Notes: generated by a model from the letters alone, not told the origin. Positions 8,441-17,614 are shown, counted from the first letter of the stretch. The stretch is DNA of 64,000 nucleotides from Bacteroidota bacterium (GCA_023387375.1 JAEWIE010000050.1:26314-90313); one strand, 5' to 3'. Numbers and translations are program-made.

Positions 8441-10588
8441 ATGGCAGTTTTAGGAGAAATTAGAAAAAGATCTTGGTTAATGATTGGGGTGATTGCACTT
8501 GCGCTTTTCGCATTCTTAGTGAATCCCGATACCTTCGATCAAGTGTTCGGAAAAAATCCTAATATTTTAGGGCAAGTCAATGGTGATAAAATTACCAGAG
8601 ATGAATACAATGACCAACTTTTACTACTTCAGCAGCAGGCGCAACAGCAAGGACAGCCTAGCACTGGACTCGAAGAGCAAGCTTGGCAAATGATGGTTCA
8701 ATCCAAAATAATTAAGCAGCAATTTGAAAAGCTAGGACTTGAACTGAATGACGATTACTTTTGGAGCCAACTGAAATACGATCCTATGTTCGCTCAAGTT
8801 CCAGATTACTTCGATGAGAAAGGGAACTTTAAATTGCAAGAAGTAAAGCAGTACTATGAAGGACTCGAAGCTGCAGGACAAATTCAAGAACATAACCAGT
8901 GGCTGAAAATTAGACGCGGTATAGAATACCGGATGATGGCAAGACAGGTGTTTGCGAATATCTCGTCTGGAATCACCGTGAGCAAAAAGGAAGTGGGTGA
9001 GATGATTTCTCAAAGAGATAAAGTAGCGGATATTGATTACATTCAGATTGATTACGCAACTTATCTTCAAAAGAACCCAATTAAAGTTAGCACGCAAGAT
9101 TTAGCCAACTACATCAAAGAGAGACCTAATACCTACAAGACAGAAGCAAGTCGTAATATTGGTGTTGTGTATTTCCCAGCGAAACCTACACTAGCGGATG
9201 ATACGAAAGTGAAAAATGAAATTGAAAAATTACTAAACAAAGGTACGGATGCTTCAGGTGGAACTGAAAACTTCATGAATACCACACAGGACTCTATGTT
9301 CGTAATGCTAAATTCAGACTTGCCATTCAATCCTACTTATTTCTCAAAAGAGCAATTGCCTCCAAGTATTGCAGACAAAGTAGCAAGCGCTAGCATAGGT
9401 CAAATCTTTGGACCTTACAAAGAACAAAATCTTTATGTTGTATCTAAATTACTAGATAAGAAAACTTCAGATTCCACCTTGTCACGTCACATTTTAATTG
9501 CACACAGTGCGAGTCCAGCGGCCCAAGGAATCAAAAGAACCAAAGAAGAAGCAAAAAAACTAGCAGATTCCATTGGAGCGATTGTAAGCGCAAACCCTGC
9601 TAAATTTGAAGAGTTTGTGAATTTATCTGACGATCCAGGTTCCGCTGCGCAAGGAGGAAGTTTAGGATGGACAACACCTAATACTCCTTTCGTTCCTGAA
9701 TTCCAAGCGTATTTGGGTAGTCATTCAAAAGGAGCAACTGGAGTTGTTGAAACCCAGTTTGGATATCATATTATTAACATTCAAGATAAGAAAACAGGTG
9801 CAATGGGCTACAAGGTGGCTAACCTTGTGAAAACCATTAAGCCTTCTGAAGAAACAGAAAATGCAGTGGATAGAGATGCAAGACGCTTTATTCAACAGGC
9901 ACAAGGCAAATCCTTCAACGATTTTGCAAACCTCGCGAAGAAATCTAATTTTGAATTTGTTAATCCTAAGATGCTGAAACGTTTTGATGGACATATCCAA
10001 GGGTTAGGAACAGACAAAGATGAAGAGGTGATCTCTTGGGCATTTAACAAGAAAAGAGAAAAAGGAGAAACCGAGTTTTTTGTCGTAGAAGGAACCGGTG
10101 ACCGCATTGTAGCATACTACAATGGTAAGCAAGACAAAGGTATGGCAGATCCTGAATCAGTAAGAGAACAAATTGAGCCGATTGTGAAAAACCAATTGGC
10201 GGCCAAGCAGATTGTTGAAAAAATCAAGTCTGGAAATGTGAAAAGTCTTGACCAAGCCGCAAAACTTTTTGGAACCTCTAAAGCTTCTGCTAGCGTTAAC
10301 CTTTTAAACCCTGTTGTAGGAATGGCAATGGAACCTAAAGTTGCAGGTGCTGCCTTCGGAGTTAAAAAGGGACAAATGTCACAACCTGTGGAAGGAATTA
10401 GTGGGGTTTATTTAGTGGTGAAAAAATCGGAAACGATTAACAAACAACCTGGCGACGAAAAGCAAATTTCAGAAGCCATTGCGAGTCAAAATGCACAGAT
10501 GTTTAGTCAACTCTTCATGAAGAGTTTAGTGGACAATGCAGATATTGAAGATTATCGCATCGAGGTTTGGGATAAAACAGGTAAATAA
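8441..10588 (+). CDS. PpiD-like periplasmic peptidyl-prolyl isomerase
   Basis: This 715-residue protein resembles the PpiD/SurA class of membrane-anchored periplasmic folding factors. It has one N-terminal membrane anchor (residues about 11-30, WLMIGVIALALFAFLV), a SurA-N-like chaperone region (about 35-250) and a parvulin domain starting near SRHILIAHSASP and containing GGSLGWTTPNTPFVPEF and the C-terminal VVETQFGYHIINIQDKK. A further degenerate parvulin-like region follows. Its role would be assisting folding of outer-membrane and exported proteins. A strong terminator at 10612 ends the transcript. A weak -7-like TATTTTCG lies at 8407-8414. Confidence 0.88.
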   Translation: MAVLGEIRKRSWLMIGVIALALFAFLVNPDTFDQVFGKNPNILGQVNGDKITRDEYNDQLLLLQQQAQQQGQPSTGLEEQAWQMMVQSKIIKQQFEKLGLELNDDYFWSQLKYDPMFAQVPDYFDEKGNFKLQEVKQYYEGLEAAGQIQEHNQWLKIRRGIEYRMMARQVFANISSGITVSKKEVGEMISQRDKVADIDYIQIDYATYLQKNPIKVSTQDLANYIKERPNTYKTEASRNIGVVYFPAKPTLADDTKVKNEIEKLLNKGTDASGGTENFMNTTQDSMFVMLNSDLPFNPTYFSKEQLPPSIADKVASASIGQIFGPYKEQNLYVVSKLLDKKTSDSTLSRHILIAHSASPAAQGIKRTKEEAKKLADSIGAIVSANPAKFEEFVNLSDDPGSAAQGGSLGWTTPNTPFVPEFQAYLGSHSKGATGVVETQFGYHIINIQDKKTGAMGYKVANLVKTIKPSEETENAVDRDARRFIQQAQGKSFNDFANLAKKSNFEFVNPKMLKRFDGHIQGLGTDKDEEVISWAFNKKREKGETEFFVVEGTGDRIVAYYNGKQDKGMADPESVREQIEPIVKNQLAAKQIVEKIKSGNVKSLDQAAKLFGTSKASASVNLLNPVVGMAMEPKVAGAAFGVKKGQMSQPVEGISGVYLVVKKSETINKQPGDEKQISEAIASQNAQMFSQLFMKSLVDNADIEDYRIEVWDKTGK

Positions 10589-10611
10589 CTTACCCCTAGT
10601 AAATACAATTT

Positions 10612-10637
10612 AAGCGGCAGATAATGCCGCTTTTTTG
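10612..10637 (+). terminator. Rho-independent terminator after ppiD-like gene
   Basis: Positions 10612-10619 (AAGCGGCA) pair with 10625-10632 (TGCCGCTT) around a 5-nt loop, followed directly by a T-run. Confidence 0.9.
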
Positions 10638-10682
10638 CTTTTTCAAGCTCCATTAAGCGAGTTATTTTAATTAAAAATACCC

Positions 10683-10690
10683 TATATTTG
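10683..10690 (+). promoter_or_regulatory. Promoter box for mlaD operon
   Basis: TATATTTG is a perfect TAnnTTTG box 19 nt before the GTG start of the MCE gene. No good TTG is seen about 20 nt upstream. Confidence 0.6.
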
Positions 10691-10709
10691 TCACTCAAAA
10701 TTTGAACTT

Positions 10710-11657
10710 GTGAAATTTTCTAAAGAATTAAAAGCAGGCCTAATTGCCGCTTTAGCGATCATAGGATTTGTTGTCTTATTTCAATTTATGAAGGGCAAAA
10801 GTCTTTTCGTATCAGATAACGTTTTCTATGCAAAATACGATAACGTAGAAGGACTTGAGCCTTCTTCGCATGTTTCTATCAATGGACTTAAAGTAGGACA
10901 GGTGGATGAAATCGTTCCTGTGACTGGAAAGGATGGGAAGCTTCATTTTGTCTTGAAAGTAACTGTAGACGATCAATTTAAATTTTCGAAGAATTCCACG
11001 CTGGAAATCTTTGAGCCTGGCCTTATGTCTGGAAAACAAGTTCGAGTGAATCTTGAGTACGGAGGCGAAGAGGCGAAATCAGGGGACACCTTAACAGGAG
11101 GTTATAAAGATTCGATGATGAATAGCATTTCCTCTCAAGTAGGCCCAGTGAAAGATCAGTTGCAGACCGTTTTAAAAAGAGTAGACTCTCTAATGATTAA
11201 TGCCAATTTAATGACTGGCGCTGAAAATCAAGCCGAAATAAAAGCTCTTTTGATAAACTTGAATCGCACTGTTGCAGCGTTTGAAAGAACGTCTTCACAA
11301 GCGAACCAGCTTCTTGCCAATAACGATCCCCGAATTCAAAAAATTCTGGATAATGCGAATCTAGCGACTATAAGTGCCCGTAATGCGATGGATCACTATG
11401 GGAATATTGCCGAGCAAATCGACACAGAAAAGCTTAATAATACCATTGATGCGCTTAACAAAACGACTTCGCAATTAAATAATGTTATTACCGGAATACA
11501 AAATGGTGAAGGTTCTCTTGGTAAATTGACAAAAGATGAGGAACTTTATCAAAATTTGAATAAAACAGCGGAAAATCTCAACGCTTTAGTCGAAGACATG
11601 AAAGCGAATCCGAAACGATATGTGAACTTTTCCGTTTTTGGTAAAAACAGTAACTAA
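10710..11657 (+). CDS. mlaD: MlaD-family (MCE domain) lipid-binding protein
   Basis: This 315-residue protein is an inner-membrane-anchored periplasmic MCE protein, the substrate-binding part of Mla-type phospholipid transport. An N-terminal membrane helix (about 8-26, LKAGLIAALAIIGFVVLFQF) is followed by the MCE domain (about 35-120: FYAKYDNVEGLEPSSHVSINGLKVGQV) and a long helical C-terminal region with Asn/Gln-rich heptads, as usual for tail helices that form a channel or rod. The start codon is GTG, dictated by the promoter box 20 nt upstream and by the KELKAGLIAA anchor. The MlaEF partners are at 690-2242 on the other strand. The Fe-S genes start 5 nt after its stop. Confidence 0.88.
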   Translation: MKFSKELKAGLIAALAIIGFVVLFQFMKGKSLFVSDNVFYAKYDNVEGLEPSSHVSINGLKVGQVDEIVPVTGKDGKLHFVLKVTVDDQFKFSKNSTLEIFEPGLMSGKQVRVNLEYGGEEAKSGDTLTGGYKDSMMNSISSQVGPVKDQLQTVLKRVDSLMINANLMTGAENQAEIKALLINLNRTVAAFERTSSQANQLLANNDPRIQKILDNANLATISARNAMDHYGNIAEQIDTEKLNNTIDALNKTTSQLNNVITGIQNGEGSLGKLTKDEELYQNLNKTAENLNALVEDMKANPKRYVNFSVFGKNSN

Positions 11658-11662
11658 ATCTC

Positions 11663-13000
11663 ATGCCTATGTTGCCGTATCTCGATAATATTCTCTTTGG
11701 AATCTTACTTGTTTTAGGGATTGGACTCTTTGTTCGCAGTCTTCAAAAGCTAGTTAGAAATATTAGACTCGGTAAAAAGGTGGATCGAGCGGACCGCCCT
11801 AAAGAGAGATGGGCTTTAATGGCCAGGGTTGCCCTCGGACAAAGTAAGATGGGTGCGCGTCCTGTTGCTGGAATCTTGCACATTTTCGTTTATGTAGGCT
11901 TTGTGATCATTAACCTAGAGCTGATTGAAATTATTGTAGATGGCCTTTTCGGTACACACCGATTTTTGGCCTCTGTGCTAGGACTATCTCTCTACGGAGT
12001 ATTTACTGCCATTCTAGAGGTTCTAGCGTTGCTTGTTTTGATTGCAGTGGTTGTCTTTTTTATTCGTAGAAATTTCTATGGTGTTCGCCGTTTAACTATG
12101 AAAGAATTGTTTGGGTGGCCTAAGAACGATGCGAACTGGATTCTAGTCATTGAGTTTGCGCTTATGCTTGCGTTCTTTACGATGAACGGAGCAGATCTTC
12201 AAATTCGTGAGTTAAGTGGCGAGGCAGTTTTAGGTTATTTCCCTATTAGTGAAGTAACACTAAGTCCTTTGTTTAGTTCCTTAGGTTTTTCGATTGATTC
12301 TCTTCATTTGGCAGAAAGGGGAGCTTGGTGGTTCCATTTTATTGGGGTTCTATTCTTCATGAACTATCTGTACTACTCGAAGCATTTGCATATTATTTTT
12401 GCCTTTCCGAATACTTGGTTCTCCAAACTCGAACCGGTGGGAGAACTTACGAATTTGCCTGCCGTGACACGTGAGATTAAATTAATGATGGATCCGAACG
12501 CAGATCCCTATGCCGCTGCAGATCCTAGCGCAGAAGAGACAGATGAAAAGTTTGGTGCCAGTGATGTATTAGAACTTAATCAAGTACAACTGCTAAATGC
12601 ATATACATGCACAGAGTGTGGACGTTGTACCGATGTATGTCCTGCCAATATAACTGGCAAAAAGCTTTCTCCTAGAAAAATCATGATGGATACAAGAGAT
12701 AGGCTTGAAGAGGTAGGCAGAAATGTGGAGAAAAATGGCAAATTTATACCTGATGGTAAAAAGCTATTAGACGATTATATCACTCGCGAAGAACTGCGCG
12801 CATGTACTACGTGCAATGCATGTGTACAGGCATGTCCTGTTCTAATCGATCCTTTGTCCATAATAATTGATTTAAGACGATATATGATTATGGAGGAATC
12901 ATCCGCTCCACAGGAATGGAATTTGATGCTTGCCAATATCGAAAACAACGGTGCTCCATGGCAGTACAACCAGGCAGACCGCTTAAACTGGGCGCAATAA
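11663..13000 (+). CDS. Membrane (4Fe-4S) dicluster protein, HdrC/E-like
   Basis: This 445-residue protein has about five to six N-terminal membrane helices (first near residues 9-25, others through about 240), then a cytoplasmic ferredoxin-like domain with two 4Fe-4S motifs, CTECGRCTDVCP and CTTCNACVQACP. Such proteins resemble fusions of a NarI/HdrE-like membrane subunit with an HdrC-like ferredoxin and pass electrons between a membrane quinone and a soluble partner. The next gene is an HdrB-like CCG-domain protein, so the two probably form one electron-transfer complex. The physiological donor and acceptor are not known. This mlaD - FeS - FeS - small protein order is common in flavobacteria. 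Confidence 0.85.
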   Translation: MPMLPYLDNILFGILLVLGIGLFVRSLQKLVRNIRLGKKVDRADRPKERWALMARVALGQSKMGARPVAGILHIFVYVGFVIINLELIEIIVDGLFGTHRFLASVLGLSLYGVFTAILEVLALLVLIAVVVFFIRRNFYGVRRLTMKELFGWPKNDANWILVIEFALMLAFFTMNGADLQIRELSGEAVLGYFPISEVTLSPLFSSLGFSIDSLHLAERGAWWFHFIGVLFFMNYLYYSKHLHIIFAFPNTWFSKLEPVGELTNLPAVTREIKLMMDPNADPYAAADPSAEETDEKFGASDVLELNQVQLLNAYTCTECGRCTDVCPANITGKKLSPRKIMMDTRDRLEEVGRNVEKNGKFIPDGKKLLDDYITREELRACTTCNACVQACPVLIDPLSIIIDLRRYMIMEESSAPQEWNLMLANIENNGAPWQYNQADRLNWAQ

Positions 13001-13058
13001 ACAGAGGCGCCGAATTTTATAAAGCGTAAGCTTTATGTAACGTAAACAAAAACTAAGT

Positions 13059-13838
13059 ATGGATTTTAAGATAAAAACCATGGCCGAATATGCGGCCGAG
13101 GGCAAAGCGCCAGAGGTACTGTTCTGGGTAGGATGTGCTGGAAGTTTTGATGACCGAGCAAAGAAAATTACACGTGCATTTTGCAAAATTTTAAATAAGA
13201 TCAATGTAGAATTTGCTGTATTAGGACAAGAAGAAAGTTGTACAGGTGATCCTGCGAAAAGAGCAGGAAATGAATTTGTATTCCAAATGATGGCGATGAC
13301 CAACATCGAGGTTTTAAACGCCTATGAAGTCAAGAAAATCGTAACTGCCTGTCCACACTGCTTCAATACAATTAAGAATGAGTATCCTAGTTTGGGAGGG
13401 CATTACGAGGTAATGCACCACACTCAGTTTTTAAAGAATTTAATGAAAGAAGGAAGGCTTAAAATTGAAGGAGGACGCTTTGAAGGAAAGAAGATCACCT
13501 TTCACGATCCTTGCTACTTAGGGAGAGCCAATGGTGAATACGAAGCTCCACGTGATCTGCTCTCAAAACTTGATGCAGAACTAGTGGAAATGAAACGTTG
13601 CAAGCAGAACGGACTTTGCTGTGGCGCGGGAGGAGCACAAATGTTTAAAGAACCTGAAGCAGGAAAGAAGGATATCAATGTCGAGAGAACGGAAGAAGCA
13701 TTGGAAGAAAAGCCAGATGTAATTGCGACAGGATGTCCTTACTGTATGACTATGATGACCGATGGGGTGAAACATCTCAACAGTAGCGTCGAAGTCAAAG
13801 ATATTGCGGAGCTTTTAGCGGAAGCAGAAGATTTGTAA
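13059..13838 (+). CDS. CCG-domain (Fe-S)-binding protein, HdrB/LutA-like
   Basis: This 259-residue soluble protein has two cysteine-rich CCG-type domains. Visible pieces are FWVGCAGSFDDRA, ESCTGDPAKRAGNE, ACPHCFNTIKNEYP, then FHDPCYLGRANGEYEAPR, GLCCGAGGAQMF and ATGCPYCMTMM. The family (HdrB, GlpC, LutA, GlcF C-terminal) binds an unusual non-cubane 4Fe-4S cluster or zinc and works with a ferredoxin-type partner, here the gene just upstream. A disulfide reductase or a 2-hydroxyacid/glycerol-3-phosphate dehydrogenase subunit are both possible. The substrate is not evident from sequence. Confidence 0.85.
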   Translation: MDFKIKTMAEYAAEGKAPEVLFWVGCAGSFDDRAKKITRAFCKILNKINVEFAVLGQEESCTGDPAKRAGNEFVFQMMAMTNIEVLNAYEVKKIVTACPHCFNTIKNEYPSLGGHYEVMHHTQFLKNLMKEGRLKIEGGRFEGKKITFHDPCYLGRANGEYEAPRDLLSKLDAELVEMKRCKQNGLCCGAGGAQMFKEPEAGKKDINVERTEEALEEKPDVIATGCPYCMTMMTDGVKHLNSSVEVKDIAELLAEAEDL

Positions 13839-13851
13839 AAAAAAGATAAAA

Positions 13852-14343
13852 ATGAGAATAGAAGAATCTGAAATCGTTGAAACAAACGATTATCGAGTTT
13901 TAATATATCCCGCATCCAGACCTTTCTTACCTAAAGAAAGCAAAAAGATTACGGAAAAGTTATATGATTTTTTAGGATCTTGGGCTGCCCATGGAAAACC
14001 CCTATCGGCTTCTTTTAAAATCGAAAAGAATCAGTTTCTTGTCATTGCAATAGACGAGGAAAAAGAGATGGCCTCTGGCTGTTCGATTGATACTTTAGGG
14101 GAAGCAATTCGTGAATTAGACCACGAGTTTTCACTAGGTTTTTTTGATCGAATGAAAGCGTCTTATGTAGAGAATGGAGAGGTTAAAACTTTGAAATTAG
14201 GTGAGTTTAGATCTGGTTTAAAGGACGGAAGTATACCTCAGGATATTGAAGTGTTTGACTTTTCAAAATCGAGTTACGTTAGCTTTTTGTCGGATTTTCT
14301 TCTACCCCTACCAAGAAGTTGGGCAGGAATCTACGTAGAATAA
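13852..14343 (+). CDS. Conserved small protein, often mislabelled ABC ATPase
   Basis: This 163-residue cytoplasmic protein lies 13 nt after the Fe-S gene and is probably in the same operon. It matches a Bacteroidota-specific family usually named 'ABC transporter ATPase', but it has no Walker A, signature or Walker B motif. The recognisable family parts are PASRPFLPKESKKITE, LGSWAAHGKPLSASFKIE and SGCSIDTLGEAIRELD. Function is unknown. Its constant neighbourhood with the HdrCB-like pair suggests a role in that electron-transfer unit. Confidence 0.75.
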   Translation: MRIEESEIVETNDYRVLIYPASRPFLPKESKKITEKLYDFLGSWAAHGKPLSASFKIEKNQFLVIAIDEEKEMASGCSIDTLGEAIRELDHEFSLGFFDRMKASYVENGEVKTLKLGEFRSGLKDGSIPQDIEVFDFSKSSYVSFLSDFLLPLPRSWAGIYVE

Positions 14344-14392
14344 GGGATATTTAAGAAATAATAAGTTGGGGGTTAAATACCTAGAACTTTGG

Positions 14393-14425
14393 AAAAGTCC
14401 TTATTTATTGTAAGGACTTTTTTTG
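14393..14425 (+). terminator. Terminator after Fe-S operon
   Basis: An 11-bp perfect stem pairs 14393-14403 with 14411-14421 around a 7-nt loop, and the T-run continues from the stem. It ends the mlaD-FeS transcript. Confidence 0.9.
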
Positions 14426-14504
14426 GACCTTGTCACAACGGAAATGTGATATACTGAGAATCAAGTTATTCGACTTCATATTTTCATAGCACTTAAAATA
14501 ATGC

Positions 14505-14512
14505 TATTTTTG
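14505..14512 (+). promoter_or_regulatory. Promoter box at a lipoprotein gene
   Basis: TATTTTTG is a perfect TAnnTTTG box with only 4 nt between it and the ATG at 14517. The mRNA would be leaderless. Confidence 0.55.
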
Positions 14513-14516
14513 CTTA

Positions 14517-15029
14517 ATGAACCTCAAAAAACTTCTTTTCCTTCTTGTTTTCTTCCTTTTAGCGGCTTCTTGCCGTCAAGAAGAAGAAAGTGTACAGGTT
14601 ATTGATCAAGTTCTTCGAATTTATGTACAAGATGAGGCGGGAAACGATTTGCTGGATTCAAAAGCTGAAGTTTCGTTGTATAGTGTGAATTTAGTGGACT
14701 TGGATGCGACTACGGCTAATGTTCCTGTGAGTGCGATGAAGAAACTAGATAGCGTGAAAGGCTATTATTATGAGTATGTGTCAGGGGCGGTACGCACTTT
14801 AAAGTCCGAAGATTCTGAGGTTCAGAATTATTATTCTACCATGGGAATTCGTTTCCAAGATGAGGCAGAGTCGGAAATAGACCAAGATACGCTTCGTATA
14901 GACTATAAACTCTCGCCTCGACTGTTCTCTTTAGAAGAGGTTTGGCTTAACCAAAATTTAGTTTTCAAGAAAGAGTTAAATAAACAAAATGAACTTGTGA
15001 TTAAAAGAGAAATCACAGTCACAAACTAG
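14517..15029 (+). CDS. Hypothetical lipoprotein
   Basis: This 170-residue protein has a lipoprotein signal peptide with lipobox LAASC (Cys near residue 19) followed by an acidic Glu-rich stretch (RQEEES). The rest is a beta-rich globular domain with no recognisable catalytic motif. It is probably a surface or periplasmic lipoprotein. It is 32 nt upstream of serS and may be co-transcribed with it. No in-frame Met exists further upstream before the promoter box, so the start is well fixed, although it leaves almost no leader. Confidence 0.7.
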   Translation: MNLKKLLFLLVFFLLAASCRQEEESVQVIDQVLRIYVQDEAGNDLLDSKAEVSLYSVNLVDLDATTANVPVSAMKKLDSVKGYYYEYVSGAVRTLKSEDSEVQNYYSTMGIRFQDEAESEIDQDTLRIDYKLSPRLFSLEEVWLNQNLVFKKELNKQNELVIKREITVTN

Positions 15030-15061
15030 AATCGATTTAATAATATTATCAAAATAGAAGG

Positions 15062-16333
15062 ATGCTACAGATTAGTTTTATCAAAGAGAACAAAGCGCTC
15101 GTTTTAGAGGGGCTTAATAAAAGAGGATTTAAGCAGTTGGATCTTGTGGATACAGTGGTGAACTTAGACGATAAACGTAGAGCTGTCCAGTTCGAGCTCG
15201 ATGAGAATCTTGCTCAAAGCAGACGAATTTCAAATGAGATCGCACAGTTTGTAAAAGAAGGGAATAAAGAAGGTATCCAAGAAGCAAAACAAAAGACGAC
15301 AGCGATTAAAGAAAAGAGTCATGAACTAAAGAAAGAGTTAGAGTCTGTTGAGAAAGAGCTTCTAGAGGGACTGTATCTTATTCCAAACATTCCCTATGAG
15401 AAAGTAAAGGCAGGAGTTACGCCTGAGGATAATGAGGTGATCTTTCAAAGTGCGCAGGAGCAGCCTATGTCTGCCGATGCACTTCCTCATTGGGAACTAG
15501 CAAAGAAATATAATCTAATTGATTTTGAATTAGGAGTAAAAGTCGCCGGAGCGGGATTTCCAGTCTATTTTGGGCAAGGAGCAAGGCTTCAGCGTGCTCT
15601 AGTTCAATATTTTTTAGATAAGAATGTAGGGGCAGGATATTTAGAGGTAAATCCACCGCATGTAGTAAATGAAGCCTCTGGATATGGAACGGGTCAGCTT
15701 CCCGACAAAGAAGGACAAATGTATTATATCGGAGAGGATGATTTGTACCTAATTCCGACAGCAGAAGTTTCGGTGACCAATTTATATCGTGATGTGATTC
15801 TTGAGGAGAAACAATTGCCCATTCTAAATACGGCATTCTCACAATGTTATCGTAGAGAAGCAGGAAGTTATGGTTCTCACGTGCGTGGACTCAATCGCCT
15901 TCACCAGTTTGAAAAAGTAGAAATTGTAAGAATTGAGCATCCTGAGAAGTCTTACGAGGCTCTAGAAGGAATGGTTGCGCATGTTAAATCGATTTTAGAA
16001 GACTTAGAGCTTCCTTATCGAATCCTTCGACTTTGTGGAGGAGATATGGGCTTCACCTCTGCAATGACGTATGATTTTGAGGTGTGGAGTGCAGCTCAAG
16101 AGAAATGGTTAGAGGTGAGTTCAGTTTCAAATTTTGAAACCTTCCAAGCCAATCGGCTCAAATGCCGTTACAAATCAGGTGATGCAAAAGCACAACTCGT
16201 GCATACATTAAATGGTTCTGCAATGGCTCTGCCAAGAATTATGGCTGCACTACTTGAAAACAACCAGACGGCAGAGGGAATTCGCATTCCAAAGAAAATT
16301 GCGGAGTATACTCGTTTTGATTACATCAAGTAA
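15062..16333 (+). CDS. serS: Seryl-tRNA synthetase
   Basis: SerS is a class II aminoacyl-tRNA synthetase. The 423-residue protein begins with the antiparallel coiled-coil tRNA-binding arm (about residues 30-100). It contains the class II core with motif 2 (AFSQCYRREAGSYG...GLNRLHQFEKVE) and motif 3 (NGSAMALPRIMAALLENNQ), where the Arg binds ATP. Length and motifs are canonical. A bidirectional terminator separates it from the convergent cco gene cluster. Confidence 0.97.
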   Translation: MLQISFIKENKALVLEGLNKRGFKQLDLVDTVVNLDDKRRAVQFELDENLAQSRRISNEIAQFVKEGNKEGIQEAKQKTTAIKEKSHELKKELESVEKELLEGLYLIPNIPYEKVKAGVTPEDNEVIFQSAQEQPMSADALPHWELAKKYNLIDFELGVKVAGAGFPVYFGQGARLQRALVQYFLDKNVGAGYLEVNPPHVVNEASGYGTGQLPDKEGQMYYIGEDDLYLIPTAEVSVTNLYRDVILEEKQLPILNTAFSQCYRREAGSYGSHVRGLNRLHQFEKVEIVRIEHPEKSYEALEGMVAHVKSILEDLELPYRILRLCGGDMGFTSAMTYDFEVWSAAQEKWLEVSSVSNFETFQANRLKCRYKSGDAKAQLVHTLNGSAMALPRIMAALLENNQTAEGIRIPKKIAEYTRFDYIK

Positions 16334-16372
16334 AGATTTACGAACAGCGTAAAGTCGTTCGACAAAAATAGA

Positions 16373-16402
16373 AAAAGCCAGAGTTTAAGAACTCTGGCTT
16401 TT
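16373..16402. terminator. Bidirectional terminator serS / cco locus
   Basis: Positions 16373-16385 pair perfectly with 16390-16402 (GCCAGAGTT / AACTCTGGC core flanked by A and T runs), loop TAAG. A and T tracts on both sides let it serve the two convergent transcripts. Confidence 0.92.
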
Positions 16403-16424
16403 ATTATTTTAGGCTGTTTATTGT

Positions 16425-17168
16425 CTAGTGGCAAGTGGAGTGATCTCCATGTTGGTGCTGCATAGAGCCATTATGTTCTACTTGCAGGGCGCTCGAAGGA
16501 GGCGATAGGTAGGGAATGCCTAACTCTAAAGCTCTAATGATAAATAGAGATCCCATCCCTAGCATGAGAATAGGGACCAATTTTAATACTTTTAGTCGGA
16601 AGGCTTGGGTCATAATACTTCCGGCAAAAACCACAGCGAACATGAAGGGAAAGGTTCCCAGTCCAAAGAGAAACATAAAGGTAGCTCCCTGCCAGACTCC
16701 GCCTGCAGCTAATGAAGCTGTAAGAGCCATATAGACCATTCCGCAAGGAAGCAGACCATTTAAAAGTCCTGTGGTAAATCTTGATTTATAATCTGAACGT
16801 TGCAAGAGAGTTCCTAGCGTCATCTTCACCTTCAATAGGGGCTTATTTAGGAAGGGAAGTTTGCTCACGAAGTCTTTTCCCCCAAACGAGAATAAAGCCA
16901 TGCAAATAAGCATTATACCCACTGCAATGGTTAGATACTTTTGGATTCCTGCAAATTGAAAACCTTGGCCAATCAGACCTAAGAAGCCTCCTAAAATGCT
17001 ATAAGTTACAATCCGCCCAAAATTATAGGTGAAATTCTGCAATTGAAAACGAATCGCTTCGTTTTTCGTGAGCCCCATGGAGAGAGCAATGGGACCACAC
17101 ATTCCGATGCAATGAAATCCTGAAGCAAAGCCAAGACCTAAGGCGGTGAAAATTAGTGCTATTTCCAT
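16425..17168 (-). CDS. TauE/SafE-type membrane protein of the cco locus
   Basis: This 247-residue polytopic membrane protein (about six helices) belongs to the 'sulfite exporter TauE/SafE' / UreH-like transmembrane family that accompanies cbb3 oxidase genes. Near the N-terminus is FHCIGMCGPIALSMG, a His/Cys motif that could bind metal. The C-terminus is His-rich (about six His in the last 18 residues, ending HSTCH). By position, at the end of ccoI-S-NO-Q-P-G-fixH, a role in copper handling for oxidase assembly is more likely than sulfite export. Its start overlaps the fixH stop by 10 nt. Confidence 0.8.
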   Translation of the reverse strand: MEIALIFTALGLGFASGFHCIGMCGPIALSMGLTKNEAIRFQLQNFTYNFGRIVTYSILGGFLGLIGQGFQFAGIQKYLTIAVGIMLICMALFSFGGKDFVSKLPFLNKPLLKVKMTLGTLLQRSDYKSRFTTGLLNGLLPCGMVYMALTASLAAGGVWQGATFMFLFGLGTFPFMFAVVFAGSIMTQAFRLKVLKLVPILMLGMGSLFIIRALELGIPYLSPPSSALQVEHNGSMQHQHGDHSTCH

Positions 17169-17614
17169 AGAACGTCATAATCTATTTGATAGGGAACTTT
17201 GTTTGATTCCCAATTGATTTTTAAAGTATAAGAACCTTGGAAGAGAATCCGTTCTGGAATATGAATTTTTCTCCCCATTTGTAATGGAAGTTCTTTTTCC
17301 ACATCTAATTTAGCATCTTCGGTTCGAAACAAATGAAATTTAACTTTGTTTTGGTCTACAGTTATACTTTCTGGAAATTCAAGGGTAATACCTTGACTAT
17401 TTTGTGTATAGTTAGGTTTCTCTTTTAATAAATCCGCATTGTTTTTAGCATCTATGACATCTTGATAGCGAAGTTCTTCTTCGTAGTAATCGCGAGCGAC
17501 CATTTCTGCATTTTGCCATCCACGACCAAAAATGAAAACAAGCGATAAGATGAAAAGCATGAAGGCGCCTAGTGCGACTACAACTCCATGTCCCCAAGTG
17601 AAATTTTTTAGCAT
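17159..17614 (-). CDS. ccoH: FixH-family cbb3 oxidase accessory protein
   Basis: This 151-residue protein has one N-terminal membrane helix (about 9-30, HGVVVALGAFMLFILSLVFIF) and a periplasmic beta-rich domain. FixH/CcoH proteins are needed for stable assembly of the cbb3 oxidase. The ARDYYEEELRYQDVIDAKNNA segment after the helix is typical of the family in Bacteroidota. It lies 9 nt after ccoG and overlaps the downstream TauE-like gene, consistent with one transcript. Confidence 0.85.
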   Translation of the reverse strand: MLKNFTWGHGVVVALGAFMLFILSLVFIFGRGWQNAEMVARDYYEEELRYQDVIDAKNNADLLKEKPNYTQNSQGITLEFPESITVDQNKVKFHLFRTEDAKLDVEKELPLQMGRKIHIPERILFQGSYTLKINWESNKVPYQIDYDVLWK

